The notes under the pieces were generated by a model that was not told the DNA's origin, did not search any database, and was given only the letters and a program-made list of their open reading frames with translations. A stretch of 64,000 nucleotides of DNA, from the NCBI GenBank assembly GCA_023954855.1, contig JAGSGY010000013.1:1-64000 (forward strand). Reading direction: 5' to 3'. Position numbers and translations under genes: made by a program. Source of the stretch: Pseudomonadota bacterium (GTDB lineage Bacteria; Myxococcota_A; UBA796; GCA-2862545). Positions 8,852-19,566 of this stretch are shown here, piece after piece. The number at the start of each line of letters is the position of its first letter. Position 1 is the first letter of the stretch.

Positions 8852-10366
8852 ATGAATCTTCGACCCTTCAAGCGTGTTCTGGTTGCGAATCGCGGTGAGA
8901 TCGCGGTTCGCGTGATTCGAGCCTGTCAGGAGCGCGGCCTCGAGGCTGTCGCGGTGTACTCGGAGGCCGATGTCTCCGCGCTGCACGTGCGGCTCGCCGA
9001 TGCGGCCTACCTGGTCGGGCCGGCGGCGAGCTCTGAGAGCTACCTCCGCGTCGATACCATTCTCGATGTCGCAAAGCGCTCCGGCGCCGATGCGATTCAC
9101 CCCGGCTACGGCTTCTTGTCCGAGAATGCGGCCTTCGCCCAGTCGGTGATCGATGCCGGCTTGGTCTGGATTGGTCCACCACCCTCGGCGATCATCTCGA
9201 TGGGTAGCAAGACCGGTGCGCGCCAGGTGATGTCGGCTGCTGGCGTCCCAGTGGTTCCGGGTACGCTCGAGGCCGTTCATGACGGGGACGAGGCGCTGCG
9301 CATTGCCGCGGAAATCGGCTACCCGGTCATGCTGAAAGCGTCGGCGGGAGGTGGCGGAAAGGGCATGCGTCGCGTCGACTCTGCCGACGAACTCGCATCC
9401 GCGCTGTCCCAGGCTCGCTCCGAGTCCGCGAAGTCCTTCGGCGATGACGCCGTCTACATCGAGAAGCTGGTCGTTGGGCCTCGCCACGTCGAGGTTCAGG
9501 TTCTCGCCGATGGGCACGGCACGGTGGTGCACCTCTTTGAGCGCGATTGCTCAGTACAACGTCGCCATCAGAAGGTCATCGAGGAAGCGCCCTGTCCCGT
9601 GCTCGCCGAAGAGACGCGGGAGCAGATGACGGCCGCGGCCATTCGGGCCACCCGCGCCGTAGACTACGTCGGGGCGGGCACCTGCGAGTTCCTGCTCGCC
9701 CAGGACGGCTCGTTCTACTTCCTCGAGATGAACACGCGCCTGCAAGTCGAGCATCCGATCACCGAGGCCATCACCGGTGTCGACCTCGTGCATGCACAGC
9801 TTCGCGTGGCTGCTGGCGAGCCGCTCTGGTTCGCCCAAGAGGACCTCGTCGTGAATGGTCACGCCATCGAGTGCCGCATCTATGCCGAGGATGTCACGGC
9901 GAACTTCCGGCCGTCGCCGGGCCCGCTGTTTGGCTATCGCGAACCGGCTGGGCCTCACGTCCGCTGCGACGCAGGCGTGGTCGAAGGCATGGACGTGCCC
10001 ATCCACTACGACCCGATGGTCGCGAAGATGGTGGTCTGGGGCGAAGACCGAAAGACGGCCTGTGACCGCGCGCGCCGGGCGTTGAAGGACTACCACCTGG
10101 TGGGCATCCCAACGTCGATTCCGTTCTTCTTGGCGATTCTCGACGACGAGGCCTTCCTTGCCGGGGAGTACAACACCGGCTTCATCACGCCGGAGTGGCT
10201 CGAGGAGGCGGTCGGAACGCCTGCCTTTGACGAGGATGCTGCCATTGCCGCAGCCATTGTGGCTTTCGAGGCTGATGCAGGTGCACGTCCCGAGGCCTCC
10301 ACGGGCGCGCCGAGTGCATGGAAGTGGGGACATCGCTGGGCACAGCGGAACCGGGGGATGGGATGA
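8852..10366 (+). CDS. Biotin carboxylase subunit (propionyl/acetyl-CoA carboxylase type)
   Basis: 504 residues with the full biotin carboxylase arrangement. These are the N-terminal domain (VLVANRGEIAVRVIRA), the ATP-grasp domain with the glycine-rich loop KASAGGGGKGMR, the catalytic segment around MNTRLQVEHPITE, and the C-terminal domain. It carboxylates the biotin on the carrier protein using ATP and bicarbonate. Its stop overlaps the carrier start (ATGA), and the mutase follows, so propionyl-CoA carboxylation (PccA-like) is more likely than fatty-acid synthesis. The carboxyltransferase subunit is not in the window. The carrier domain is encoded separately, unlike the usual fused PccA. No strong ribosome-binding site precedes ATG 8852. 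Confidence 0.93.
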   Translation: MNLRPFKRVLVANRGEIAVRVIRACQERGLEAVAVYSEADVSALHVRLADAAYLVGPAASSESYLRVDTILDVAKRSGADAIHPGYGFLSENAAFAQSVIDAGLVWIGPPPSAIISMGSKTGARQVMSAAGVPVVPGTLEAVHDGDEALRIAAEIGYPVMLKASAGGGGKGMRRVDSADELASALSQARSESAKSFGDDAVYIEKLVVGPRHVEVQVLADGHGTVVHLFERDCSVQRRHQKVIEEAPCPVLAEETREQMTAAAIRATRAVDYVGAGTCEFLLAQDGSFYFLEMNTRLQVEHPITEAITGVDLVHAQLRVAAGEPLWFAQEDLVVNGHAIECRIYAEDVTANFRPSPGPLFGYREPAGPHVRCDAGVVEGMDVPIHYDPMVAKMVVWGEDRKTACDRARRALKDYHLVGIPTSIPFFLAILDDEAFLAGEYNTGFITPEWLEEAVGTPAFDEDAAIAAAIVAFEADAGARPEASTGAPSAWKWGHRWAQRNRGMG

Positions 10367-10866
10367 AGTACGATGTGACGCTGGCGGACGAGACGGTTCG
10401 CATCGATGTGTCTAGGCATCCCGACGGCGGCTGGTGGGTCGCAGTGGGCGATGGACCCCGCCGCCACATTCAGGGGGGGGCCATTGGCGCCGCGGAGTTT
10501 CAGATCCGCGAAGGCGACCGGGTCCGCACGCTCGGCTTGAAGCGAACCGACCGCGGCGTGGCCATGCAGCTCGCAGGTCACGGCGTACTCGCCGACGTGG
10601 TGGACCCGCGCCGAGCCGCGCTTTCTCTCGCCGGGGGCCGCGATGCCGGTTCTGTCTCAACACAGATGCCCGGTGTCATCGTTCGGCTGCTGGTTGAAGA
10701 AGGACAGACGGTGGCCGAGGGCGACGCAGTCATCGTGGTCGAAGCCATGAAGATGGAGAACGAGCTTCGGGCCTCGAGTGCAGGGGTGGTACAGGCCATT
10801 CACGTCGCACCCGGACAGCCCGTCGAGGCTGGCGAGCTGCTGGTGTCGATCGGGGAGGAGACATGA
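10363..10866 (+). CDS. Biotin carboxyl carrier protein
   Basis: 167 residues. The C-terminal biotinyl domain (about 98-165) contains AMKMEN, with the biotin-accepting Lys at 130. The first 90 residues resemble the linker/BT-like part found between carboxylase and carrier in fused alpha subunits, so this looks like the detached C-terminal part of a PccA/AccA3-type protein. The ATG at 10363 overlaps the carboxylase stop (ATGA), and its own TGA overlaps the mutase start (ATGA at 10863), so all three genes are translationally coupled. An upstream ATG at 10318 inside the previous gene is less likely. Confidence 0.92.
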   Translation: MKYDVTLADETVRIDVSRHPDGGWWVAVGDGPRRHIQGGAIGAAEFQIREGDRVRTLGLKRTDRGVAMQLAGHGVLADVVDPRRAALSLAGGRDAGSVSTQMPGVIVRLLVEEGQTVAEGDAVIVVEAMKMENELRASSAGVVQAIHVAPGQPVEAGELLVSIGEET

Positions 10867-12509
10867 ACGACGAAGACCTCAAGCGTTGGCGCGAGACTGC
10901 CCGAGCCCGAGCGGTCGCACGCTTCCCAGAGCGCGAGCGGCTCGTTCGGAGCGACGGAACCCCGATCCGGGACCTCTACAACCCGATTGAGCACCCCGTT
11001 CGGCCCGAGCGCATCGGTCTTCCGGGCCAGTACCCATTCACGCGCGGCGTCCAGCCCACCATGTACCGCGCGAGCCACTGGACCATGCGGCAGTACGCGG
11101 GCTTCGGGACCGCCGCCGAGTCCAACGCACGCTACCGCTACCTGCTTGGACAGGGGACTACCGGGCTCTCCGTGGCCTTCGATCTGCCTACGCAGATGGG
11201 GTACGACTCCGACGACGAGATGTCGCTCGGCGAGGTCGGAAAGGTCGGCGTGGCCATCGATTCCATCGAAGACATGCATGTGCTCTTCGATCAGATCCCG
11301 CTCGATAAGGTCTCGACCTCGATGACCATCAATGCGACGGCCTCGACGCTGCTGGCCATGTACGCAGCCGTGGGCGAGGAGCGCGGCATCGGCGCGAATA
11401 TGCTGCGGGGGACCATCCAGAATGATGTGCTCAAGGAGTACATCGCTCGAGGGACCTACATCTACCCGCCGCGCGCTTCGATGCGCATCATCACCGACAT
11501 CTTCGGCTGGTGCCGCGAGGAGGTTCCAAGCTGGAACACGATCTCGATCAGCGGCTACCACATTCGCGAAGCTGGAAGCACCGCCGCCCAAGAGGTCGCC
11601 TTCACGCTGGCCGACGGTATTGCCTATGTCGATGCAGCCGTGGCGTCGGGTCTTGCGGTCGATGACTTCGCTCCCCGTCTGTCGTTCTTCTTCAATGCGC
11701 ACAACAACCTCCTTGAAGAGGTCGCGAAGTTCCGGGCGGCACGCCGTCTGTGGGCGACTCTGATGAAGGAACGGTTTGGCGCGAAGAGCGAGAAGAGCCT
11801 GAAGATGCGTTTTCATACGCAGACTGGCGGCTCGACGCTCACCGCCCAGCAGATCGACAACAACATCCCCCGGGTCACACTGCAGGCGCTTGCCGCGGTT
11901 CTCGGTGGGACTCAGTCCCTGCACACGAATGGGCGCGATGAGGCGCTTGCGCTGCCGACCGCGGAGAGTGCACGCCTTGCACTGCGCACCCAGCAGGTCA
12001 TCGCTTACGAGTCGGGTGTCGCCGACTTTGTCGACCCACTCGGAGGCTCTTGGGCCGTTGAAGCCCTCACCGATGAGCTCGAGGGCCAGGCCCGCGCACT
12101 GATTGACGAGATCGATGGGCTCGGCGGCATGGTGGCGGCGATTGAGCAGGGCTTCCCCCAGCGGGAGATCCAAGCGGCGGCCTACCAGGCGCAGCTCGAC
12201 ATCGACTCCGGGGCACAGTCGGTGGTCGGCGTGAACATCTTCCAAGAAGACACATCGGTCAGCCCCGAGGTTCTCACCGTCGACCCGGCTCTCGAAGCTG
12301 CGCAGGTCGCACGTATTCGCGCCGTACGCGCCAAGCGCAACGCAACGGATGCCACGGACGCCATCGATGCCCTTCAGCAGGCTGCGGCGGGTACGGACAA
12401 TGTGCTTCCGCGGATTCGGACTGCGGTCAAAGCGCGCTGCACCCTCGGCGAGATCGCCCATGCGCTCCGCGACGTCTTCGGAGAGTACGAAGAGACGCCG
12501 ATCCTCTAA
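10863..12509 (+). CDS. Methylmalonyl-CoA mutase, catalytic (large) subunit without B12 domain
   Basis: 548 residues forming the TIM-barrel and linker part of acyl-CoA mutases and ending at [10 protein letters not shown], where the cobalamin-binding domain would begin in one-piece enzymes. It is thus the separate-subunit form and needs a B12-binding partner encoded elsewhere. Residues aligning with the P. shermanii specificity set are kept: Tyr78 (RQYAGF; Tyr89), Arg196 (ARGTYIYPP; Arg207) and His233 (SGYHIREAG; His244). This favours methylmalonyl-CoA over isobutyryl-CoA or 2-hydroxyisobutyryl-CoA. With the carboxylase genes it makes the propionyl-CoA to succinyl-CoA route. It converges on the amidotransferase gene with overlapping stop codons. 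Confidence 0.93.
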   Translation: MNDEDLKRWRETARARAVARFPERERLVRSDGTPIRDLYNPIEHPVRPERIGLPGQYPFTRGVQPTMYRASHWTMRQYAGFGTAAESNARYRYLLGQGTTGLSVAFDLPTQMGYDSDDEMSLGEVGKVGVAIDSIEDMHVLFDQIPLDKVSTSMTINATASTLLAMYAAVGEERGIGANMLRGTIQNDVLKEYIARGTYIYPPRASMRIITDIFGWCREEVPSWNTISISGYHIREAGSTAAQEVAFTLADGIAYVDAAVASGLAVDDFAPRLSFFFNAHNNLLEEVAKFRAARRLWATLMKERFGAKSEKSLKMRFHTQTGGSTLTAQQIDNNIPRVTLQALAAVLGGTQSLHTNGRDEALALPTAESARLALRTQQVIAYESGVADFVDPLGGSWAVEALTDELEGQARALIDEIDGLGGMVAAIEQGFPQREIQAAAYQAQLDIDSGAQSVVGVNIFQEDTSVSPEVLTVDPALEAAQVARIRAVRAKRNATDATDAIDALQQAAAGTDNVLPRIRTAVKARCTLGEIAHALRDVFGEYEETPIL

Positions 12510-13405
12510 GAGGCTTTGATCCGGAAACGCTCGGGCAAGATGGGCGCCTTCCAGCCGCGCTGGGCGCCTGCAATGCGCATCCGGAAGTCGGGGTAGAGCA
12601 GTACGGTGCTGCCATCCTCGAGTTCTTCCCAGACGTTCTCTTGGTTTGCGATCACCTCGGAAGCCACGAGGATGTGGTTGACCGGTAGTCCGGGGGGACG
12701 CACGCGTTCCATGCAGACCTTGCTCAGCTCGCTGCAGGTCTCAAAGTCGGGGCAGAAGCGCTTCTGGGTCGAGAGGAACAGGGGCATGCCGGCGCGGTGG
12801 GCGAGAAAGGTCGCACCGTTGGTCAGGATCACATTGGTGATCGGGCGCTCGAGCCCGCGCCGCTTCACCTCTTCATCGAGTGCCCACAGTGCGCGTCGAA
12901 CGACCTGCAGGACCGTGTCGGGATCGACGATGCCACGTCCACTGCGGTCCACCCCGTTGTCAGCCATCGCCGAGAGCAGGAAGTAGAACAGGCACTCGCT
13001 GTCCGTGTCGCCGAGGATCAACGGTGCGAAGCCCTCGTCGACTTGCTCGAGCATCCACTCCCGTAGGCCTTCGTCCATACCGAAGATGGTGCCGTTGTGG
13101 GCGAATAGCCAGCGGCCGTAGTGGAAGGGGTGCGCGTTCAGGTGGTCGATCGAGCCGACGGTCGCTCTGCGCACATGCACGACCATGGTGTTTGACGTCA
13201 GCCGCTGAGAGGCAGCACGGAAGCGGCCACACTCGTGTGCGGCGTTTCCGGTCTTGATGACGCACACTTCTTCTTCGGCGAACCAGCCGATGCCCCAGCC
13301 GTGGGGGTGCTTGAGAGACTGCACGGCGAGCGCGTTCTCGGCCTCCATCAGAGACTTGTGTGCGCCCGAGGGGGCAGCGCTGCGAAAGCCGAAGAGTCTA
13401 CACAT
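12506..13405 (-). CDS. Class II glutamine amidotransferase (YafJ/EgtC-like)
   Basis: 299 residues starting Met-Cys-Arg-Leu-Phe-Gly-Phe, which places the N-terminal nucleophile Cys2 exactly as in class II (Ntn) glutaminases of the YafJ/EgtC group. [10 protein letters not shown], the H-V-R-R-A-T motif and the AHNGT loop are all present. It should release ammonia from glutamine or hydrolyse gamma-glutamyl amides; the acceptor is unknown and no ergothioneine genes are adjacent. The start codon abuts the stop of the TonB receptor gene with no gap (13405/13406), suggesting coupling. Confidence 0.85.
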   Translation of the reverse strand: MCRLFGFRSAAPSGAHKSLMEAENALAVQSLKHPHGWGIGWFAEEEVCVIKTGNAAHECGRFRAASQRLTSNTMVVHVRRATVGSIDHLNAHPFHYGRWLFAHNGTIFGMDEGLREWMLEQVDEGFAPLILGDTDSECLFYFLLSAMADNGVDRSGRGIVDPDTVLQVVRRALWALDEEVKRRGLERPITNVILTNGATFLAHRAGMPLFLSTQKRFCPDFETCSELSKVCMERVRPPGLPVNHILVASEVIANQENVWEELEDGSTVLLYPDFRMRIAGAQRGWKAPILPERFRIKAS

Positions 13406-15514
13406 CTATAGAGCCAGCTCGATGCCGAGGTGCACGCTGCGTCCCTCGCCTTCGTAATCGTTGGGAAAACGGGCGGAGCCGTCTCCGTTGGTGCGGTTTA
13501 CGTCGTCGCGGTACACGCCGGTCCCCCACGGACTGCCGGCGAGGTTGCGTGCGCCGGCTGTCAGCTCGAGTGTACCGTTCTTTCCGAGGTCTGACGCTCG
13601 GACTTCGACGTGAACGAGGCCAAACGGCGTGCCATTGTCTACGCCGCTGTCCGGACTCCAGTCCTCGCGGGGCCGCTCGCTGTAGACCTCGCCCAGCAAG
13701 GAGGCCGTCAGTTGCTCGGCGAGATGAACGCGAGCCGCGCCCTTCACCATGTGCGGGGGAAATTCGTACTGGGTGCGGCCCGAGTTGACGCCGCCACTGT
13801 CGGCGTAGCGAGCCAGGGTGAGCGCATATGACGCGTTGATGTCGACGAAGTCCGTATCCATGCGGACCTCTGCCTCACCGCCCACAACGTGCAGCGTCGT
13901 GTCGCTGTTCTCGTACTCTTCGGGGATGGGGTTCTTGTCGATCTCGCTGCGGAGCTGTGAGTAGAACCCGTCGAGCCGCATGTCGAAGATGCCAGGCGGA
14001 GACAGGCTCAGCTCGAGCTCGATGGTGTCGGTCTTCTCAGGCTCGAGCGCGTCATTGCTGCTGGCAAACGGGCGGTCGCCCTCGGGCAGCACCACGAACA
14101 GTTCGCGGGCACTCGCCGCGCGGAAGGCCTGCCCATAGAGCAGCTTGGCTGTGACCACGGAGTTGGGCACGAAGAGAATGCCGGCGCGAGGGGAGGCTTG
14201 GAGCTTTGTTGCCGTCCATTCCTCGCTGTTCCACCGCAGGGGTTTGTGCACGCGAAGACCGCCGACAAGCTCGAGCTCCGGAAGCGCGGTCCAGGTGTAC
14301 TGCGCAAAGGCGAACGGCGTGACGATGCGGCTGTTCTCGTTGGCGCGGAACGCCGACTCGCTCGGGTTTGTCGCACCGCCCTCGTAGTAGAGGTCCGCTA
14401 GTTGCTTGATCGTGATCGTCTCGACGCCGGTCCCGGCGAGAATGCGGTGGTCGAGCCCGGGACGAATGGCGGCCTCGACGCCGCCGCCGAGACGCCGGCT
14501 CTGCTTCTCGGTCTCGACGGTGGTGACGTTCCAGGTGACTTCACCACTGGTGGGGTCGGCACTCCAACTATCAGCGCCAAAGAAGTAGGCGCCGGGATTG
14601 TCGTGTCGCTGGGAGTACGCGTACGGCGTCAGCGTGACGTCTCTTCCGAGCGGCGCGTCGTAGCGGAGCTCTACGCCCGTGTTGTGGTACCAGAGCCCGA
14701 AGTTGTCGAGGTCCTTGGCGAGTGAGTCGGCCGGGGACACGACCTCGTTCGGCAAGAAGACGTGCCGGTGGTCGGTGTGAAACAGGTGGGCCCGCAGCTT
14801 GCCGATTTCGACCTTGGCGCCGAGGTTTAGCGTTCGCTTCGGGTCGTATCCGGTGATGTCGCTGCGTCCGCGAGGTGTCTGGTCTAGGCCATCTCCCAGC
14901 GTGTCGGCGATGCGCGCGTAGCCGGAAATGCGCATGTCGACGCCCGCGAGTCGTTGCCTGCCACCGGCACTGACGGTGAGGTCGGTGCGGAAGTTACTGC
15001 CGACCGTCCAGCGAGCACGCACACCATCGAGGTTGCTGGCGTCGAAGGTGCGTATGCTGACGACGCCTGCGAAAGCGTTGGTACCGTAAATCACCGAACC
15101 CGGGCCCTTGATGACCTCGATCTGGGCGACGTTGTTGATCGGCAGGTACTCGTCGAGGAACGCGTGGTTGTACACACCGTCGTAGACGGGCATGCCGTCC
15201 ACGAGCAACAGCACCTTGTTGTTGTCTGAGCTGACGACGCCGCGCACGGCAGCTAGGTCGCGTCCCTCGAGGGAGTCCCAGACGTAGACGCCGGGCAGGC
15301 TTCGCAAGGCATCCGAGACGGTGCGAAACCCGAGGTCTCGGATGTCGTCGGAGGTGTAAAGGGCCACGATGCCAGGGGCTTTGTCGAGCGTCTGGGCATA
15401 TCGTGATGCGACGGTCACCAGCTTCTCATCCATCGCGAACAGTTCGCTCTCGTCCGGTTCCTCGAAGGGGTTGACCGGTGCGGCGAGTGCGAGCGTCGTG
15501 AGCAGTGTGAGCAT
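13406..15514 (-). CDS. TonB-dependent outer-membrane receptor
   Basis: 702 residues. A short signal peptide (MLTLLTTLALAAP) is followed by the plug domain (about 30-160: TVSDALRSLPGVYVWDS, ...NKVLLLVDGMPVYDG, ...VIKGPGSVIYGTNAFAGVVSI). A beta-barrel of about 530 residues ends in ...VHLGIELAL. An acidic DESELFAMDEKLVTVASR stretch after the signal resembles a TonB box region. The ligand cannot be told; the plug resembles siderophore/vitamin receptors of the FepA/BtuB class. It lies 6 bp downstream of the FKBP gene in a minus-strand cluster (FHA, FKBP, receptor, amidotransferase). Confidence 0.9.
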   Translation of the reverse strand: MLTLLTTLALAAPVNPFEEPDESELFAMDEKLVTVASRYAQTLDKAPGIVALYTSDDIRDLGFRTVSDALRSLPGVYVWDSLEGRDLAAVRGVVSSDNNKVLLLVDGMPVYDGVYNHAFLDEYLPINNVAQIEVIKGPGSVIYGTNAFAGVVSIRTFDASNLDGVRARWTVGSNFRTDLTVSAGGRQRLAGVDMRISGYARIADTLGDGLDQTPRGRSDITGYDPKRTLNLGAKVEIGKLRAHLFHTDHRHVFLPNEVVSPADSLAKDLDNFGLWYHNTGVELRYDAPLGRDVTLTPYAYSQRHDNPGAYFFGADSWSADPTSGEVTWNVTTVETEKQSRRLGGGVEAAIRPGLDHRILAGTGVETITIKQLADLYYEGGATNPSESAFRANENSRIVTPFAFAQYTWTALPELELVGGLRVHKPLRWNSEEWTATKLQASPRAGILFVPNSVVTAKLLYGQAFRAASARELFVVLPEGDRPFASSNDALEPEKTDTIELELSLSPPGIFDMRLDGFYSQLRSEIDKNPIPEEYENSDTTLHVVGGEAEVRMDTDFVDINASYALTLARYADSGGVNSGRTQYEFPPHMVKGAARVHLAEQLTASLLGEVYSERPREDWSPDSGVDNGTPFGLVHVEVRASDLGKNGTLELTAGARNLAGSPWGTGVYRDDVNRTNGDGSARFPNDYEGEGRSVHLGIELAL

Positions 15515-15520
15515 CGGGGC

Positions 15521-16438
15521 TTACTCTACTCCGGTCAGCTCGACTTCGAACAGTAGGGTCGCGTTCGGAGGAATGACGGGCGGGAATCCTCGGTCACCGT
15601 AGCCGAGCTCAGGCGACACCCTGAGCATGCGGCGCTCGCCGACGCGCATGCCCTCGACGCCCTGATCCCAGGCCTGAATCACGCGTCGGCCGCCGATCTT
15701 GAAGTCCAGCGTCTTTGGGCTGTTGTAGGAGCTGTCGAAGAGCTTTCCGTCTTCGAGCCAGCCGCTGTACTCCATCTTCGCGGTCTGGCCCTTCTTGACC
15801 GGGTCGCCGGAGCCGGTGGCGAGTACGGCGTACTGCAGGCCCGTTGGGAGGCTCTGCCACTCCGAGACCTCAGGGGGTGCGTCGGGCGGAATGCGCAGCG
15901 GGCCCACCTCGACGAGCTCGATCTCGAAGAGGAGCACGTGGTTCGGCGGCACCCGGGGCGGCCGTCCTCCGGGTCCGTAATGCAGCTCGGGTGGCAGTCG
16001 AAGCAGACGCTTTCCGCCAGGACGCATCGTCGCGAGGCCTTCGTCCCACCCCGGCACCACGGATCCGACTCCGAGGACGAACTCGAAAGACTCAGGGCGC
16101 TTGTAGCTCGAGTCGAGGACCTTGCCGGACTCGAGCCACCCGGTGTACTCGACCGTGACGACCGCGTGTTTGGCGGGCGCGTCTCCCGTTCCCTCGACGA
16201 GATCCGCGTAGGCGAGGCCCGACTCGGTGGTCTCCCAGACATCTTCGGCTGGCATCGAGGAAGGGGAGCGCGGAATGGTTCGCCGGACGGGCTTCGGCTG
16301 GGCCGCGGGCTCCAGTGGAGCGAGGGTGGCGCCTGGCTCGGGGGTGTCCGGCTGGGCTGGGTCGATGATGACGACGGCTGCAGCGAGCAACGCGAGCACG
16401 GAGGCCCCACCGATGGCGAGGGCGCGAGAGTTGGGCAC
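15521..16438 (-). CDS. Exported tandem FKBP-type peptidyl-prolyl isomerase
   Basis: About 305 residues from the GTG at 16438, which has GGAG 7 nt upstream and sits 2 nt past the stop of the FHA gene; an ATG at 16480 would overlap that gene by 40 bp. An N-terminal membrane or signal helix (ALAIGGASVLALLAAAVVII) precedes two FKBP domains. Each has the family signature: VEYTGWLESGKVLDSSY...VPGWDEGLATM... and MEYSGWLEDGKLFDSSY...IQAWDQGVEGM...GYGDRGFPPVIPPNATLLFEVEL. It should isomerise Xaa-Pro bonds of envelope proteins and may assist the neighbouring receptor. Confidence 0.93.
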   Translation of the reverse strand: MPNSRALAIGGASVLALLAAAVVIIDPAQPDTPEPGATLAPLEPAAQPKPVRRTIPRSPSSMPAEDVWETTESGLAYADLVEGTGDAPAKHAVVTVEYTGWLESGKVLDSSYKRPESFEFVLGVGSVVPGWDEGLATMRPGGKRLLRLPPELHYGPGGRPPRVPPNHVLLFEIELVEVGPLRIPPDAPPEVSEWQSLPTGLQYAVLATGSGDPVKKGQTAKMEYSGWLEDGKLFDSSYNSPKTLDFKIGGRRVIQAWDQGVEGMRVGERRMLRVSPELGYGDRGFPPVIPPNATLLFEVELTGVE

Positions 16439-16440
16439 GG

Positions 16441-17052
16441 TCAGTCTCCGAAGAACAGGGCGGTGAGCAAGCCCGCGCATCCGGTCGCGAGAGTCATCAA
16501 GCCAACGGCCACCGAGCCGAGAATCGACAGCAGCACCCGAGGGTTGGACAGGGCTCCGGACCGCGCCCGGTAGTAGAGGTGGTAGATCTCGCGCAGTGGG
16601 CCCGCCTTGGCGAGAGTCTTCGAGAAGGCCTGGCGCTGCAGCTCGGCGGCAATGCCGCTGCCCATGGAGTTGCCTGGACGAGGTGCGTGGCTAGTCGGAC
16701 CGGAGGCGATTGCGGCTGGAGCGTCTTCCTGCCATTGAAGGTCGAAGGCCGCACCCTCGGGGCTTCCGATGAAGATGCGGTCACCGGCGCTTGCTGTAAT
16801 CGGGGCTTCGACAGGCCAGAGGTGGGTCTGCCCCCGCTGCATGAGGAACAGTCCGAGCCCCTGCTGCGTCGGCTGCACTGTGAAGCTGCCACCGCCCATC
16901 GCGGTGATCATGGCGTGCACGGGTGCCACTCCAGGTGTGTTGAGCACAATCTGGCAGGTGCGCGCGGCGGAACCCAGCTGGATCACTCCACTGGGGAAAG
17001 GGCCGAAGCGCGTGCCACCTTGCTCAGGCGCAAGCTGCAGGAAAGTAGGCAT
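16441..17052 (-). CDS. FHA-like domain protein with C-terminal membrane helix
   Basis: About 203 residues from the ATG at 17052 (AGGA 8 nt upstream). An N-terminal FHA-like beta-sandwich covers roughly 5-115 (GTRFGPFPSGVIQLGS..., GVAPVHAMITAMGGGSFTVQP). The pattern 'G-x-x-x-x-x-H-A' stands where canonical FHA domains have Ser-x-x-His. A linker and a C-terminal hydrophobic helix (VLLSILGSVAVGLMTLATGCAGLL shortened here to its core) follow. FHA domains bind phosphothreonine, so a link to Ser/Thr kinases is possible. The conserved Arg/Ser pair is not obvious, so binding may be lost. It is the first gene of the minus-strand cluster. Confidence 0.65.
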   Translation of the reverse strand: MPTFLQLAPEQGGTRFGPFPSGVIQLGSAARTCQIVLNTPGVAPVHAMITAMGGGSFTVQPTQQGLGLFLMQRGQTHLWPVEAPITASAGDRIFIGSPEGAAFDLQWQEDAPAAIASGPTSHAPRPGNSMGSGIAAELQRQAFSKTLAKAGPLREIYHLYYRARSGALSNPRVLLSILGSVAVGLMTLATGCAGLLTALFFGD

Positions 17053-17101
17053 GGACGGCATCCTAGCGCGCTCGAACGCTTGTGACAGCACCACGCAAGA
17101 A

Positions 17102-17142
17102 GTCCGAGCGACCGCCCCGGGGTGTTGGGGAGTGGCTCGGAC
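17102..17142 (-). terminator. Hairpin downstream of the bL36 gene
   Basis: GTCCGAGC (17102-17109) pairs with GCTCGGAC (17135-17142); the loop is GC-rich and can fold further. On the minus strand it lies about 26 nt after the bL36 stop and is followed by TTCTTG, a weak T-tract. Confidence 0.45.
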
Positions 17143-17167
17143 CTCACTTGCGCGAAAGAGCGGCTTG

Positions 17168-17308
17168 TTAGCGCTTCTTTGCGGAGCCCTGGCGCGCCTT
17201 GAAACGCGGGTTGGACTTGCAGATCACGTAGACGCGCCCACGGCGACGGACCACCTGGCAGTCCTTGTGGCGCTTCTTGAGGCTCTTGAGGGAGTTGGCG
17301 ACCTTCAT
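17168..17308 (-). CDS. rpmJ: Ribosomal protein bL36
   Basis: 46 residues starting [18 protein letters not shown] and containing [21 protein letters not shown], the unmistakable bL36 signature. Only two cysteines (17 and 30) remain and the first zinc ligand position is Lys, so this is the zinc-independent (C-minus, YkgO-like) form. AGGAG lies 7 nt before the ATG at 17308. It is alone on the minus strand between the YbjN-like gene and the FHA cluster, not in a ribosomal operon. A C-plus paralogue may exist elsewhere. Confidence 0.95.
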   Translation of the reverse strand: MKVANSLKSLKKRHKDCQVVRRRGRVYVICKSNPRFKARQGSAKKR

Positions 17309-17449
17309 GGGTGTCTCCTACCTCCCTGGGGCGCGATGGATGCGGCCGCACGGGGAGTGATGCATTCGGGAAGCCGGCTCTTAGTCCGGGGGTCTCCCAG
17401 CCGCAAGTCCTTCGCGCTAGGCTGTTGCGCCCATTCGTTTGGAGTCTTC

Positions 17450-17962
17450 ATGCGTCCGTTCCTCATTCTCGTGCTGTCGTGTCTGCTGGCGCTGCCCGCG
17501 CAGGGGGGCGAACTACTCACGCGCATGACCCAGTACATGGACGGAGCCTCGATCACCTGGACACCCGTGGAGGGGGTGCCGAACCTGGTTCGTTCGGGCA
17601 TCCCGGGGCCGTCGGGGGCGGCCTACCTCGTCTTGGTTCAGGAACTCGAGGCGCAGCATCAGATCGTCGTTTACGCGGTTGCCGAGAAGAAGGTTCCAGA
17701 GCATCGTCGGTCGGCCGTGGCCGAATACGTGTCGCGGGCCAACTACGGCTTGCCGATCGGAAACTTCGAGATCGACGTCACCGATGGCGAGCTTCGGTTC
17801 AAGACGTCTATGGATCTGGAGGGTGGCGTGTTGACCGCAAAGATGGCCGAGAACCTGCTCGTCTTGAACCTCCAGACCATGGACCGCTACACACCTGGCG
17901 CTTTGAAGGTGGCCTTTGACAACGGAAAGCCGGCTGCGATCATCGCTGAGATCGAGGGGTAG
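17450..17962 (+). CDS. Exported YbjN-like domain protein
   Basis: 170 residues. A cleavable signal peptide (MRPFLILVLSCLLALPAQG) precedes a single YbjN/secretion-chaperone-like domain. The family pattern includes '...VVYAVAEKKVPEHRRSAVAEYVSRANYGLPIGNFEID...DGELRFKTSM...'. YbjN proteins are small alpha/beta proteins linked to stress or motility phenotypes in enterobacteria. Periplasmic location is inferred from the signal. ATG 17450 has GGAG 5 nt upstream, and a -10-like TAGGCT occurs at 17418-17423. Confidence 0.75.
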   Translation: MRPFLILVLSCLLALPAQGGELLTRMTQYMDGASITWTPVEGVPNLVRSGIPGPSGAAYLVLVQELEAQHQIVVYAVAEKKVPEHRRSAVAEYVSRANYGLPIGNFEIDVTDGELRFKTSMDLEGGVLTAKMAENLLVLNLQTMDRYTPGALKVAFDNGKPAAIIAEIEG

Positions 17963-18015
17963 GGGGCTTCATCCAGCGTAAACTCGCTGCATCGATCGGC
18001 CGCACCGGATTGCGC

Positions 18016-18043
18016 TTGTCGTCAGCGAATGGCGTGCTAACCT
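18016..18043 (+). promoter_or_regulatory. Candidate promoter of the sortase-tagged protein gene
   Basis: TTGTCG (18016-18021), a 16-bp spacer and TAACCT (18038-18043) lie about 57 bp before the ATG at 18100. The element resembles TTGTCA-N18-TAGGCT upstream of the gene at 30003. Confidence 0.35.
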
Positions 18044-18099
18044 GGGCGTTGAACGCTTTCCCCGGCTGCTGCGAGGGGTCTGCTCATCGGAGACTCTCT

Positions 18100-19563
<1,464 letters not shown>

Positions 19564-19566
19564 ACC

